A stretch of DNA of 64,000 nucleotides from CAZUNB01 sp044227985 (GTDB lineage Bacteria; Patescibacteriota; Saccharimonadia; Saccharimonadales; JAGPDM01): assembly GCA_044227985.1 (NCBI GenBank), contig JBGAVT010000002.1, positions 34,286 to 98,285 on the forward strand, given 5' to 3'. A program made the translations under genes and the position numbers. The notes beneath the pieces are model-generated. The model saw nothing but the letters and a program-made list of their open reading frames with translations. It was not told the origin of the DNA and made no database searches. Of this stretch, positions 25,059 to 34,077 are shown in pieces (the first letter of the stretch is position 1; each line of letters opens with the position of its first letter).

Positions 25059-25418
25059 ATGAACAAACCAGCAGCTAAGTATTCACCAATTCGAAAAGTC
25101 GGTAATGCCTATTATATCTCCGGACAAGTAGCATTTAAGCCAGATACACTTGAGCTAATTAGCGATGATATAAAGGAACAGATCGTTCAAGTCATGAAAA
25201 ATATTAAGAATTTGCTAGAAAACAAAGGCTTATCAATGGGGGATCTCGTAAAAACTACCGTTCTTCTTGACGATATCGATAACTATGCTGTTATGAATGA
25301 AGTTTATGCTGAATTTATTGTCGGCGATACCCCACCTGCGAGGGCAGCTTATGCAGTCAAAGCACTGCCGTTTGGCGCTAAAATTGAAATTGAAGCTATT
25401 GCCTATAAAGAATCGTAA
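25059..25418 (+). CDS. ridA: RidA-family enamine/imine deaminase
   Basis: Hydrolyses reactive enamine and imine products of pyridoxal-phosphate enzymes, protecting other enzymes. The 119-residue trimeric fold is clear: GNAYYISGQVA at the start and PPARAAYAVKALPFGAKIEIEAIA at the end, with the catalytic Arg in PPARAAY and the Glu in IEIEAIA. The ribosome-binding site is AAAGGAGAG, upstream of the ATG at 25059. It is 60 bp upstream of ilvA, whose 2-aminocrotonate product is a classic RidA substrate, so a functional pair is likely. Confidence 0.9.
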   Translation: MNKPAAKYSPIRKVGNAYYISGQVAFKPDTLELISDDIKEQIVQVMKNIKNLLENKGLSMGDLVKTTVLLDDIDNYAVMNEVYAEFIVGDTPPARAAYAVKALPFGAKIEIEAIAYKES

Positions 25419-25478
25419 TTCTTTTTCATAGCTTAAATACGTGCGAAAAATCTGTAGACCGAGTATAATCCCTAATTT

Positions 25479-26963
25479 GTGGACCCTATAGTAAGCCAAA
25501 TCAATAACAGCCTAGTTTACGACGTCAGCAAAGTAACTGCGCTAGATCATGCCAAGAAACTTTCCGATAAACTGAATAATGCAATATATTTTAAACGCGA
25601 AGACCTGCAGCCGGTAAAATCGTTCAAAATTCGTGGCGCCTACAACCGAATTGCTCAGCTCAGTGATAATGAAAAGAAAGCTGGAGTCATAGCTGCTAGC
25701 GCTGGAAACCATGCCCAAGGAGTAGCTTTAAGCGCACAAAAACTTGGAATAGAAGCGACAATCATTATGCCGACGACGACACCTCAAATCAAAATCGATG
25801 CGGTTCGTTCATATGGTGCAGAGGTAGTACTTTTCGGTGATAGTTACAGCGATGCTGGTGACTATGCAAAAGAATTACAAAAGAATCGCGACATGATCTA
25901 TGTTCATCCTTTTAACGATCTCGAAGTTATTGCTGGACAAGGAACTATTGGTAAAGAAATTGTCGAACAGCTGACTCAAGTTGATTATATTTTTGTTCCA
26001 GTTGGCGGCGGCGGATTATTAGCTGGGATTGCAAGCTATGTCAAAAACATAAAACCAAACTGCAACATTATTGGTGTCGAACCAATCGATAGTAATGTAA
26101 TGAATCGTTCGCTTAAAGAAGGTAAAATCGCCGAACTGAAAAGTGTTGGAATTTTTGCGGATGGTGTTGCGGTTAAAGTTCCAGGAGATAATACATACGA
26201 ATTGTGCTCTAAATATGTAGATGAAATGATGACTGTTTCCACCGATGAAATATGTGCAGCAATAAAAAATATCTATGAAGATAGTCGCTCAATTGTCGAA
26301 CCTGCAGGTGCACTAGCTATGGCTGGCGCTACACGATTTATAGAAAAAAACTCTCTCAAAAATAAAAATATCGTTGTTATTAATAGTGGTGCGAATATGA
26401 CTTTTGAGCGTTTGCAGTTTATTGCCGAGCGAACTCTAGTTGGCAGCGGCAAAGAAGTTCTGTACAGCATAGAATTAGCAGAAAAGCCTGGTGCGCTTCG
26501 AGGTTTAGTCGAGAATGTAGTTAACGGCTATTCGATAAGTGAGTTTAATTATCGCAAACAAGATATCAAAAAAGCGCATATTTTTGTTGGTATGCTCTTG
26601 GTTGAGCCAGAAGATAAACTAAGATTAGAAACCTCTCTCAATAAATATAACTATAAATTCAAAGATTTAACTAGTAATGAGATCAGTAAACGACATTTAC
26701 GCCATATGATAGGCGGCAAAGCACCAAAAGGAACAAACGAAGCCTTATTCGAATTTGTCTTCCCTGAGCGACCCGGGGCATTACATGAGTTTTTAATAGC
26801 AATTGAAGATCGTTATAATGTCAGCCTTTTTCACTACCGTAACAACGGGGGTGACAACGCGCGAGTCATGATCGGGCTTGAAGGCCATAGCATAAAACTT
26901 GATTTACCAGATGGGTTCGAAAAACATACTATCGCTCATAATACTTTTGCTGATTTCATCTAG
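25479..26963 (+). CDS. ilvA: threonine dehydratase, biosynthetic type
   Basis: A pyridoxal-phosphate enzyme that deaminates threonine to 2-oxobutyrate. The start is GTG 25479, since the fold begins at once with NSLVYDVSKVT; TATAAT at 25464-25469 sits 9 nt before, so the mRNA is nearly leaderless. The cofactor Lys is in PVKSFKIRGAYN. The Gly-rich phosphate-binding loop is VGGGGLLAGIA. The C-terminal ~150 residues are two ACT-like regulatory domains (RPGALHEFL), as in isoleucine-inhibited IlvA. Together with RidA and nearby LeuA and KorAB it points to a 2-oxoacid module; the remaining Ile genes (ilvC, ilvD) are not visible here. Confidence 0.93.
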   Translation: MDPIVSQINNSLVYDVSKVTALDHAKKLSDKLNNAIYFKREDLQPVKSFKIRGAYNRIAQLSDNEKKAGVIAASAGNHAQGVALSAQKLGIEATIIMPTTTPQIKIDAVRSYGAEVVLFGDSYSDAGDYAKELQKNRDMIYVHPFNDLEVIAGQGTIGKEIVEQLTQVDYIFVPVGGGGLLAGIASYVKNIKPNCNIIGVEPIDSNVMNRSLKEGKIAELKSVGIFADGVAVKVPGDNTYELCSKYVDEMMTVSTDEICAAIKNIYEDSRSIVEPAGALAMAGATRFIEKNSLKNKNIVVINSGANMTFERLQFIAERTLVGSGKEVLYSIELAEKPGALRGLVENVVNGYSISEFNYRKQDIKKAHIFVGMLLVEPEDKLRLETSLNKYNYKFKDLTSNEISKRHLRHMIGGKAPKGTNEALFEFVFPERPGALHEFLIAIEDRYNVSLFHYRNNGGDNARVMIGLEGHSIKLDLPDGFEKHTIAHNTFADFI

Positions 26964-26966
26964 ATA

Positions 26967-26995
26967 TTGACAAATACTATAATTTGAACTATAAT
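26967..26995 (+). promoter_or_regulatory. consensus promoter of the 27.0 kb hypothetical gene
   Basis: TTGACA (26967-26972), a 17-bp spacer and TATAAT (26990-26995): both boxes are perfect. The A of the ATG at 27002 is 7 nt after the -10, so the transcript starts on the start codon. Confidence 0.85.
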
Positions 26996-27001
26996 ATATT
27001 T

Positions 27002-27805
27002 ATGTCTTTCAGAGAACGCGCACAAGTTCAACCAGCTTCGCAATTCGACCATATTGTCCATTGGGTAAGACAAGGACCTAAAGTTAGACCAGATGGTACC
27101 TACAATCATGGAATATTATTTCCTGTCACAGCCAATACAAAGCTTCGGCCAGCAGTAGCTCAGAGTAAAGACGATGAAGGTAAGTTACGTTCTGTAGAGC
27201 GCAGTGATATAAGCCCAGAAGAGTATGACTTCCTTAGGAAGACAAGTATACACGGATTAGTAAGAGCGATGGGAGCAGTTAAACAACGAGCCTGGGCTAC
27301 AATGCCTGTTCGCAACATATACCTTGGTGTTGAAGGTAATTTTGTATCTCTACAAAAAGGGAACCCAACTATAGTAAAAATTAAAGAATTTGAAGAAGGA
27401 TATTCTAGTAAAGTTAGAACTGTAACAGTCGCTAGCAGCAGAGGGTTCAACAAAGACGGAACTCCTCAACCTTATATGCCTCAAGCTAAATTTTCTACAT
27501 ACTGGGGGGAGGGTGATCCGAACGGAAAAAATACAACCATTCGAGCAAACCCGATACTGACAAAAAATTTTCACAACATACCTATTCCGGATATAACTAT
27601 CGATTTAGCAAGAAATAAACATGTTAAATCGAAAAGAGACGAGACCGCACCTGACATTTCGATTGCTGAAGCATTTGGCATACAGTCTTCAAGCTTAGAT
27701 GCCGATTATGCACCACAGAATGAAGTATTACAAAGGATGCTACTTGGTGTAGCCGCAGCCGCAGTAATAAAACTAGCAATTGAAATGCCATATGATGGAG
27801 AATAG
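27002..27805 (+). CDS. hypothetical 267-residue protein with C-terminal hydrophobic tail
   Basis: A basic, mostly soluble protein of unknown family. A hydrophobic segment near the end (MLLGVAAAAVIKLAIEM, about residues 244-260) could anchor it in the membrane through the tail. Its promoter is the best match to consensus in the window and gives a leaderless message, so expression should be high. It lies directly upstream of the rplJ leader, which has its own promoter. No catalytic motif is seen. Confidence 0.6.
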   Translation: MSFRERAQVQPASQFDHIVHWVRQGPKVRPDGTYNHGILFPVTANTKLRPAVAQSKDDEGKLRSVERSDISPEEYDFLRKTSIHGLVRAMGAVKQRAWATMPVRNIYLGVEGNFVSLQKGNPTIVKIKEFEEGYSSKVRTVTVASSRGFNKDGTPQPYMPQAKFSTYWGEGDPNGKNTTIRANPILTKNFHNIPIPDITIDLARNKHVKSKRDETAPDISIAEAFGIQSSSLDADYAPQNEVLQRMLLGVAAAAVIKLAIEMPYDGE

Positions 27806-27812
27806 CCATCAG

Positions 27813-27841
27813 TTGACGCGTATTCGATAATAAGCTATTAT
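27813..27841 (+). promoter_or_regulatory. promoter of rplJ-rplL
   Basis: TTGACG (27813-27818), a 17-bp spacer and TATTAT (27836-27841). The start would be near 27848, just before the L10 leader. Confidence 0.75.
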
Positions 27842-27854
27842 TGTCTTAGTTTTG

Positions 27855-27974
27855 CCAAAGACAGTAGCAGCAGAAATGCTTAATTCGCTACCGAGGACGA
27901 ACGAACAGTCACTGTTTGTTTTGTGATAACACACATCGTTTTAGTCTTTGGTGAACAAAAGCCAAAGACTTTTT
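27855..27974 (+). promoter_or_regulatory. L10-type leader with attenuator before rplJ
   Basis: GCCAAAGAC occurs twice (27854-27862 and 27961-27969), and its complement GTCTTTGG occurs once between them (27944-27951). The second copy closes a perfect 8-bp terminator hairpin with a T-run at 27970-27974. The first copy can pair instead with the same strand, closing a long stem around a region (27863-27943) containing CTTAAT and CCGAGG as in ribosomal L10 leaders. Thus the two structures exclude each other. Feedback by L10 and L7/L12 is inferred from the position. Confidence 0.75.
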
Positions 27975-28016
27975 GTTTTAGCTAAAAATAATTAATAAGG
28001 TGAAAGGAAATAATCA

Positions 28017-28547
28017 ATGGCGATTACTCGAAAGAAAAAGGAAGAAATCATTTCTGGCGTAGCCGATATTTTGGCGCAGTCAAAGATGACCGTCGTCGCA
28101 AACTACTCTGGTTTGACCGTTGCAGAAATGCAAACACTTCGACGTGCAGCACGAGCAGAAAATGTCGTTATCAAAGTTGCAAAAAACCGACTCGTTAAGC
28201 GAGCATTTGCAGCTGACAATAAGTTAAAAGACGTTGACAGCTCCATGCTAAAAGGTCAGTTAGCAGTTGCAGTAGGTCTAGATGACGAAGTTGCTCCAGC
28301 CCAAGTTTTGGCGCAATTTGCTAAAGAACATCCACAGCTCGAGCTAATTGGCGGCGTTAACGCTGACGGTGAAGCTTTTGACGGTGCTCAGGTCAAGCAA
28401 TTGAGCGAGCTACCAAGCAAAGACGTACTACGCGGCCAAGTTGTTGGAACGATTGCAGCACCACTCAGTGGTTTTGTTTCTGTTCTAGCTGGCAACATTC
28501 GCGGCTTTAACAACGTGCTTAACGCACGAAAAGACGCAATTTCATAA
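28017..28547 (+). CDS. rplJ: 50S ribosomal protein L10
   Basis: L10 anchors the L7/L12 stalk to the 23S rRNA. The sequence has the N-terminal RNA-binding fold (NYSGLTVAEMQTLRR; KVAKNRLVKRAF) and a C-terminal helix with GNIRGFNNVLNARKDA that binds L12 dimers. At 176 residues it is typical. The ATG at 28017 follows GAAAGGAAAT. It is expressed behind the attenuator and is separated from rplK-rplA by 14.6 kb; the four stalk genes are usually contiguous. Confidence 0.97.
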   Translation: MAITRKKKEEIISGVADILAQSKMTVVANYSGLTVAEMQTLRRAARAENVVIKVAKNRLVKRAFAADNKLKDVDSSMLKGQLAVAVGLDDEVAPAQVLAQFAKEHPQLELIGGVNADGEAFDGAQVKQLSELPSKDVLRGQVVGTIAAPLSGFVSVLAGNIRGFNNVLNARKDAIS

Positions 28548-28591
28548 GTTTACTAAATATTTAATAATTATATACAAGAAGGAGTTTTAGA

Positions 28592-29011
28592 ATGGCTGAC
28601 GAAGCACCTAAGACAGAAGACAAAAAAGAAATCCCTAAGAAGTTTGCAAAACTAGTGAAAGAAATTGAAGAACTTTCAGTTCTTGATCTTTCTGAGCTCG
28701 TGAGTGTGCTTGAAGATCACTTCGGCGTAAGTGCTGCTGCACCTGCAATGGCAATGGTCGCAGGTCCAGCTGGTGATGCTGCCGCTGATGAAGATGAACA
28801 AACTGAGTTTGACGTTATCCTCAAAGATGCTGGAAGTCAAAAAGTTGCAGTGATCAAGGCTGTTAAAGAACTAACAGGTCTTGGTCTCGGCGAAGCTAAA
28901 GCTATGGTCGAAGGCGCACCTAAGACTGTAAAAGAAAAGCAGAACAAAGATGATGCTGCTGAAGCTAAAAAAGCTCTAGAAGCTGCTGGCGCAACTGTCG
29001 AGCTAGCTTAG
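28592..29011 (+). CDS. rplL: 50S ribosomal protein L7/L12
   Basis: The multicopy stalk protein that recruits translational GTPases. It has the N-terminal dimerisation domain (ELSVLDLSELVSVLED), an Ala-rich hinge, and the C-terminal domain with KVAVIKAVKELTGLGLGEAKAMVE. Its 139 residues exceed the usual ~125 by an N-terminal charged extension. AAGGAG precedes the ATG at 28592. A strong terminator follows. Confidence 0.97.
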   Translation: MADEAPKTEDKKEIPKKFAKLVKEIEELSVLDLSELVSVLEDHFGVSAAAPAMAMVAGPAGDAAADEDEQTEFDVILKDAGSQKVAVIKAVKELTGLGLGEAKAMVEGAPKTVKEKQNKDDAAEAKKALEAAGATVELA

Positions 29012-29031
29012 TTCATCAGTTTTATAATCTC

Positions 29032-29070
29032 AAAATAGACTCTTTCATAATGAAAGGGTCTATTTTTTTT
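29032..29070 (+). terminator. intrinsic terminator of rplJ-rplL
   Basis: AAAATAGAC and CTTTCA pair with TGAAAG and GTCTATTTT around a three-base loop, followed by eight T. The hairpin is strong and would also work in part from the other strand. It ends the stalk operon. Confidence 0.9.
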
Positions 29071-29159
29071 GGGTTGATGGCCTCGAGCAACATAATTATT
29101 CTGGGAGCTCCAAGACTTTCTAGATTGAAGAGGCACCAGAATCGTAAATCTTGTGTTTT

Positions 29160-29258
29160 CTAGAAGTATTTACCAGGATCAACGCTCTCATCTAATAAAT
29201 ACGAACGCATTGATTTATTATAGCTATATACTTGTTCGGCACTAATTGGGTCTGGCAT
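29160..29258 (-). pseudogene. short open frame, possible gene remnant
   Basis: On the minus strand an ATG at 29258 opens 32 codons ending at 29160. The frame continues protein-like upstream to a stop, without a better start. The peptide is hydrophilic with DPISAEQVYSYNKSM and DESVDPGKYF. It lies in the otherwise empty 29071-29335 interval between rplL and the next gene. It may be the C-terminal remnant of a lost gene, or a small gene; I cannot tell. No other element is seen in this interval. Confidence 0.3.
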
Positions 29259-29335
29259 CGATGATTTATCTACGACCTCATCATGAGTAATTTAGTCTAA
29301 GCATATATAAACTATAGTAAGGAATAATAAACTTG

Positions 29336-29845
29336 TTACAAAGCAGCTTCGATGGCTGCCCATTCGGCTTCTGGATCTTCTTCAGGCACAACAACGCTAA
29401 CCTGATCACCAAGCTCGAGCTTGAAGTACGTCACACTAGCCAGCAGTACACTATAGTTGGTACTACCAACTTCGACATAGAACTGTCCTTCTTTTTGCTT
29501 GAGAACACCGACAAGTGTTTTGCGTGGAACAGGTCCAATTTGCTTGTAGAGAAATGAGCCATCATCTTGGATGGTTAGCTTCAAGACGTCACCTTGGACG
29601 AGTTTAGACTTTGAAGCGTAATTAGCTGGCACGGGGTAGTTCTTGCCATCAGGTCCGAGCATACTTCTACCTTCGAATACACCTTCTAATACCTTACCTC
29701 TAACTTCTTGAGGTTTAACACCATCAAATTGATCATCTTCTCCGACCAAACTGATTAATAGTTCTTTTGCCGCGGCAAGACTTGTTTCAGCCTCGTCTAT
29801 TAACGATCGCAGGCGCTTTATTTGCTTATCTGCTAATTCTGCCAT
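29336..29845 (-). CDS. conserved Patescibacteria hypothetical protein
   Basis: A 169-residue protein. Residues 1-35 form a charged helix, probably a coiled coil (KQIKRLRSLIDEAETSLAAAKELL). The rest is a beta-rich domain with MLGPDGKNYPVPANYASKSKLVQGD and DGSFLYKQIG, followed by a strand-rich end. I recall proteins with this GPDG...PVPANYASKSKLVxGD signature as widespread in small-genome bacteria, without known function; they have some feel of an RNA- or ribosome-associated protein. It faces dnaX and is a single gene. Confidence 0.75.
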   Translation of the reverse strand: MAELADKQIKRLRSLIDEAETSLAAAKELLISLVGEDDQFDGVKPQEVRGKVLEGVFEGRSMLGPDGKNYPVPANYASKSKLVQGDVLKLTIQDDGSFLYKQIGPVPRKTLVGVLKQKEGQFYVEVGSTNYSVLLASVTYFKLELGDQVSVVVPEEDPEAEWAAIEAAL

Positions 29846-29998
29846 GTCACATACCTAGTTCTTTGTTTTATTAGTAATAACTAATGAACTCTAGCAGTCT
29901 TCAAGACTTTTGTCAATTTGCGCAATATTTAAGTAGAAGCGTCTCAAGCGAAAAGCTATGGAACTTGCTATACTAGCGTACAAGAAGAGGAGTATCTA

Positions 29999-31489
29999 AT
30001 GGCGCTTTATCAGAAGTACCGTTCAAAAAATTTGGACACTATAATCGGGCAACAACATATCACCGACGTCTTAAAAGCCGCTATTAAACGACAGCAAGTT
30101 TCTCATGCTTATCTTTTTACTGGCCCGCGAGGAGTCGGCAAAACTAGTATTGCTCGAATTGTTGCACACGAGATAAATGGACTAAAGTACTCTGGGAATG
30201 CACCTGAGGATATCGACATAATAGAAATTGACGCTGCTAGTCATGGTAGCGTTGACGATATTCGTGATATGCGAGAAAAGGCATATATAACTCCAGCAAT
30301 TTCAAAATATAAAGTTTATATCATCGATGAAGTTCACATGCTTAGTTCTGCGGCATTTAATGCTCTACTTAAAATTATCGAAGAGCCACCTGAGCATTTA
30401 GTATTTATACTCGCTACCACAGAGGCTCATAAAGTTCCGGATACAATTATCTCAAGAACACAGCGCTTTTCATTTCGTGAGATTCCAGTTTCATTATTAA
30501 AATCTCATATTCTTGAAATTGCCAAGAAAGAGAGCATTTCAATTGATGATGAGGCTGCTGAGCTACTAGCAGAGCGAGCTCGTGGTAGTGCTAGAGATGC
30601 TTTGTCGGTCTTTGAACAAGTTGCTGATAGCGGAGAAAAGGTTGACGCTAATAATGTTTTACAGACACTCGGACTAGCCAGTAAACAATTGCTGGGGCAA
30701 CTAACTAAAAATATACTCAGTGGAGATGTGGCAGCAGCGTTATCTATCTATAATCAAGCAATCACTCAAGGCGCGCAAGCTGAGCTATTAGCTGAGCAAA
30801 TTGCGCGCTACTGGCTCAATCATAATATCGCAGCCAAGCAGGATAGAATCTCTCTTGAGATAATCAAAGCTGTTCTTGAAGCAAGTAATTCAGCTAATAC
30901 AGAACTATTATTAGAAGTTTTGTTAGTTCAGGCAGCTCAGCAGTTCAACGGAACGACGGAAAAAATAGTCAAGAATATTGAAATCGAAAAGGTGCAATCT
31001 AAAAAAGAAACAAAACACCTTACAGCTGAGATCTCAATACAAGAAAAATCAGAGATATCTCCACCAGTTCCCAAGCCTGAGGAAGTAGCTAAACCTCGGC
31101 CAGCCGAGAACAAAGCTGCTATTGCGCCAGATAAACCAAAAGAAACGATCAAAACTAGTCTAGTCGACAAGAATCTTTGGATTAAGATTATCGGGGTTGT
31201 TAAAAAGAACTACAAACCACTTAGCGCGGTCTTGGGTTTGGCAGAGTTTGAATATGATAAAAAAGAAAATCTCGTTAAGCTTGGTTTTAGCTATTCATTT
31301 AATCGCCGGCAAGTAGAGAGCAGTTCTAACCAACAAAAATTACTAGATATTTTGCGTAGTGAAATCGACAGTGACGTACGATTAGAGATTATTGAAATAG
31401 ACAAGGCTTTGCCTGAAGCTCCTTTAATTCAAGATAAGGTTCTTGATATGCTTGGTGGTGAGCCGATGCAACTAGAGGCTAGAGTTTAG
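29999..31489 (+). CDS. dnaX: DNA polymerase III gamma/tau subunit
   Basis: The clamp-loader ATPase. Motifs: Walker A GPRGVGKTSIAR, Walker B YIIDEVHML, sensor 1 ILATTEAHKVPDTIISR, and the arginine finger region RTQRFSFREI. The usual zinc-binding insertion with four Cys after Walker A is missing: the sequence goes from EINGLKY to DIIEIDAASHG without any Cys. The C-terminal half (about 320-496) is a low-complexity Pro/Lys/Glu linker plus a weakly conserved tau-like end. AGAGGAG precedes the ATG, with an extended -10 (TGC then TATACT at 29969-29974). dnaB follows after 2 bp. Confidence 0.95.
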   Translation: MALYQKYRSKNLDTIIGQQHITDVLKAAIKRQQVSHAYLFTGPRGVGKTSIARIVAHEINGLKYSGNAPEDIDIIEIDAASHGSVDDIRDMREKAYITPAISKYKVYIIDEVHMLSSAAFNALLKIIEEPPEHLVFILATTEAHKVPDTIISRTQRFSFREIPVSLLKSHILEIAKKESISIDDEAAELLAERARGSARDALSVFEQVADSGEKVDANNVLQTLGLASKQLLGQLTKNILSGDVAAALSIYNQAITQGAQAELLAEQIARYWLNHNIAAKQDRISLEIIKAVLEASNSANTELLLEVLLVQAAQQFNGTTEKIVKNIEIEKVQSKKETKHLTAEISIQEKSEISPPVPKPEEVAKPRPAENKAAIAPDKPKETIKTSLVDKNLWIKIIGVVKKNYKPLSAVLGLAEFEYDKKENLVKLGFSYSFNRRQVESSSNQQKLLDILRSEIDSDVRLEIIEIDKALPEAPLIQDKVLDMLGGEPMQLEARV

Positions 31490-31491
31490 TT

Positions 31492-32844
31492 ATGGCAAAT
31501 AATAAAATAATAATTCCACCACAAAATCTCGAAGCTGAACGATCTCTTCTCGGTTCAGTTCTGCTCGACAGCGAAAGCTTACTTCGAATTGCCGATATTG
31601 TTTCTAAAGAAGATTTTTATGAACGACGCCACCAATTCATCTTTTCAGCAATCAGTCATCTTTATGAAAAACACCGTGCTATTGATGTGCTTACCGTCAG
31701 CAATCGGCTTCGAGATGAGCAGCTACTTGAAGAAATCGGTGGCGCTAGTTACCTAACAGAACTTGTGAATGGTGTTCCGACGGCTACTCATATAGTGCAA
31801 TATGCTGAGATTGTCGGGCATAAAGGTAGCTTGCGACGGCTACTCGGTGCTGCCGAGGAAATTACTACACTTGGACATGACGAGATGACTCCAATTCAAG
31901 AAATTCTTGACCAAGCAGAGCAGAGCCTGTTTGCTGTTTCGCAAAAAAGTCTTAAGCAAGACGTGACAGCACTCGAAGATATTTTAGCTGACAGTTTTGA
32001 ACGACTAGATATACTACACAAAAACAAAGGACAATTACGAGGCGTACCAACTGGCTTCAACGACTTGGATGGAAAGCTGGCTGGACTGCAAGCCTCTGAT
32101 CTTATAATTCTAGCAGCACGTCCTGCTATGGGGAAAACAAGCTTAGCTCTGAATATCGCGCAACACGTCGGAACCAAAGTTAAAAAGCCTGTTTTGATTT
32201 TCTCTCTCGAAATGAGCAAAGAGCAACTCGTTGATCGTTTTCTAGCTTCTGAATCTGGGATAAATTCGTGGAATCTTAGAACTGGTAACCTGACAGATGA
32301 GGACTTCGAGCGACTAGGTCATGCAATGGGGACATTGGGTGAAGCACCTATATTGATTGATGATACAGCCGGAATAAATAGTCTAGAAATGCGTACCAAA
32401 GCTCGACGAGAGAATCAGAAACAAGAATTGGGCTTGATTGTCGTAGATTACTTGCAGCTAATGAGCGGTAGTGGAAAGAGTGGAGATAATCGGGTCCAGG
32501 AAATATCTGAAATAAGCCGTGGACTCAAATTACTCGGTCGCGAGCTCAATGTCCCCGTCTTGGCGTTATCTCAGTTATCTCGTAGTGTTGAATCTCGCAG
32601 TCCACAGATACCCCAACTTTCAGACTTACGCGAATCAGGATCAATTGAGCAGGATGCTGATGTAGTACTTTTCATATACCGTGAGGAATACTACCATCCT
32701 GAGACCGAACGACAGGGAATTGCCGATATCCTGATACAAAAACATCGAAACGGCGAAACTGGAAGGGTAGAGTTATACTTTGACGGACCTCGTACTCAAT
32801 TCAAGAACCTAGACAAAAAACATAATACTGAGGATTTTTCATGA
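31492..32844 (+). CDS. dnaB: replicative DNA helicase DnaB
   Basis: The hexameric helicase that unwinds the replication fork. The N-terminal domain is followed by the RecA-like motor: Walker A ARPAMGKTSLAL, H1a EMSKEQL, Walker B LIVVDYLQLM, and H4 QKHRNGETGRVELYF. At 450 residues it is normal, with no intein. It is translationally coupled to dnaX (2 bp) and overlaps the next gene by 4 bp. A replisome cluster of dnaX-dnaB-ybaB-recR with one membrane protein inserted is unusual in gene order. Confidence 0.97.
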   Translation: MANNKIIIPPQNLEAERSLLGSVLLDSESLLRIADIVSKEDFYERRHQFIFSAISHLYEKHRAIDVLTVSNRLRDEQLLEEIGGASYLTELVNGVPTATHIVQYAEIVGHKGSLRRLLGAAEEITTLGHDEMTPIQEILDQAEQSLFAVSQKSLKQDVTALEDILADSFERLDILHKNKGQLRGVPTGFNDLDGKLAGLQASDLIILAARPAMGKTSLALNIAQHVGTKVKKPVLIFSLEMSKEQLVDRFLASESGINSWNLRTGNLTDEDFERLGHAMGTLGEAPILIDDTAGINSLEMRTKARRENQKQELGLIVVDYLQLMSGSGKSGDNRVQEISEISRGLKLLGRELNVPVLALSQLSRSVESRSPQIPQLSDLRESGSIEQDADVVLFIYREEYYHPETERQGIADILIQKHRNGETGRVELYFDGPRTQFKNLDKKHNTEDFS

Positions 32845-34058
32845 ACAATAGATGGCGAAACCTAAAGCTTTTTTTACGAAGCCATGTCAGCGGCATTACC
32901 GCGCTAACTTTCACTTTATTAGCCAACGGATACATGTTCTGGAACATTCCAAATGGACTAAGTGATAGTGAATTTGCAACGCTACGCGCTGCAGAAAGTC
33001 TTGAGCCAGATCAAGCCGCGAATTTTATTTACTACGGACTGGTCAATATTTCGACAGTTTTATTTGGACAAAATGCTCTAGCCGTTAGACTGCCGAGTAT
33101 CTTGCTTGGTATTTCGGCAGTTTTGCTATTCTGGCAAGTGATTAGGAGCAGTCTCAATGCACAAGTTGGCAACTGGATGTTAATCATGGTGGCGACTTCT
33201 GGTTGGTTGTTACATGCTAGTCGCCTTGGTACACCGTTGATAACCTATTTTTTCTGGACAGCTGCGCTTCTATATATCGCTATGAGGATCATTCAGAATA
33301 GAGAAGAATGGCTGTGGTATGTACTGGCGGGCATTGTTCTTGGTTTGACGCTATATACACCGGGCACGATATATATCGTGCTTCCATTACTTGTAGTGGG
33401 AATATATCTTATGCATAAAAATCATTGGAAGATTAACCAACAGGCCAGTACGCTAGGTTTCATTGCTTTTATTGCCGTAGCAAGTCTTTTCATAGCTAGT
33501 CTTTTCGTAAACTTTTCCCAGTGGAAGTCATTTTTACTTATTCCAGAAGTATTCAATATAACGGCAGCTAGTTTTTATACAAATGTCGGAAACTTATTGC
33601 AAGCAATTTTCTGGAACAACAACGTTGGTTTTGAATTTGGCCTGCCTAACGTAGCCCTATTCAGTCTTCCAGAAATGGCTCTCGGTATTTTAGGTGGTTT
33701 GATAATTATCATGCATATGCCTAGCATCCGTTCGGTTATAACTATTTGGTACGGTATTTTGGTGTTGCTGGTTTTTGGAATTTTTGGACTTCCGCCATCA
33801 TTATATATTTTGTCGTTAATTGGAGCATATGTAGCTGTTGCTATCGGACTTTCGACACTTCAGGAGCGATGGAAGATTATCTTTCCCCATAACCCTGCAG
33901 CTAGGACTTTTGGAAGAGGGGTATTGTTGGGGTTGAGCACTCTTGTTGCATTATTTCACCTATATAATTACTTTGGAATATGGGCTCAACTTCCAGCCAC
34001 ACATGACGAATTCAAAACTATTGAGCAACACGAAAGAACTGCTACACTAGATAAGTAA
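32841..34058 (+). CDS. GT-C/ArnT-like membrane glycosyltransferase
   Basis: A 405-residue protein with about nine to ten hydrophobic segments. Soon after the first helix comes GLSDSEFATLRAAES, reminiscent of the DE-type catalytic loop of ArnT/PMT transferases, then AVRLPSILLGI, which those families also share. It would transfer a sugar from a lipid carrier to an acceptor on the outer face of the membrane. The acceptor is unknown. It overlaps dnaB by 4 bp (ATGA) and is followed by ybaB after 19 bp, so it is read in the replication operon. Confidence 0.75.
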   Translation: MNNRWRNLKLFLRSHVSGITALTFTLLANGYMFWNIPNGLSDSEFATLRAAESLEPDQAANFIYYGLVNISTVLFGQNALAVRLPSILLGISAVLLFWQVIRSSLNAQVGNWMLIMVATSGWLLHASRLGTPLITYFFWTAALLYIAMRIIQNREEWLWYVLAGIVLGLTLYTPGTIYIVLPLLVVGIYLMHKNHWKINQQASTLGFIAFIAVASLFIASLFVNFSQWKSFLLIPEVFNITAASFYTNVGNLLQAIFWNNNVGFEFGLPNVALFSLPEMALGILGGLIIIMHMPSIRSVITIWYGILVLLVFGIFGLPPSLYILSLIGAYVAVAIGLSTLQERWKIIFPHNPAARTFGRGVLLGLSTLVALFHLYNYFGIWAQLPATHDEFKTIEQHERTATLDK

Positions 34059-34077
34059 ATAAAGGAGAATATAGATT

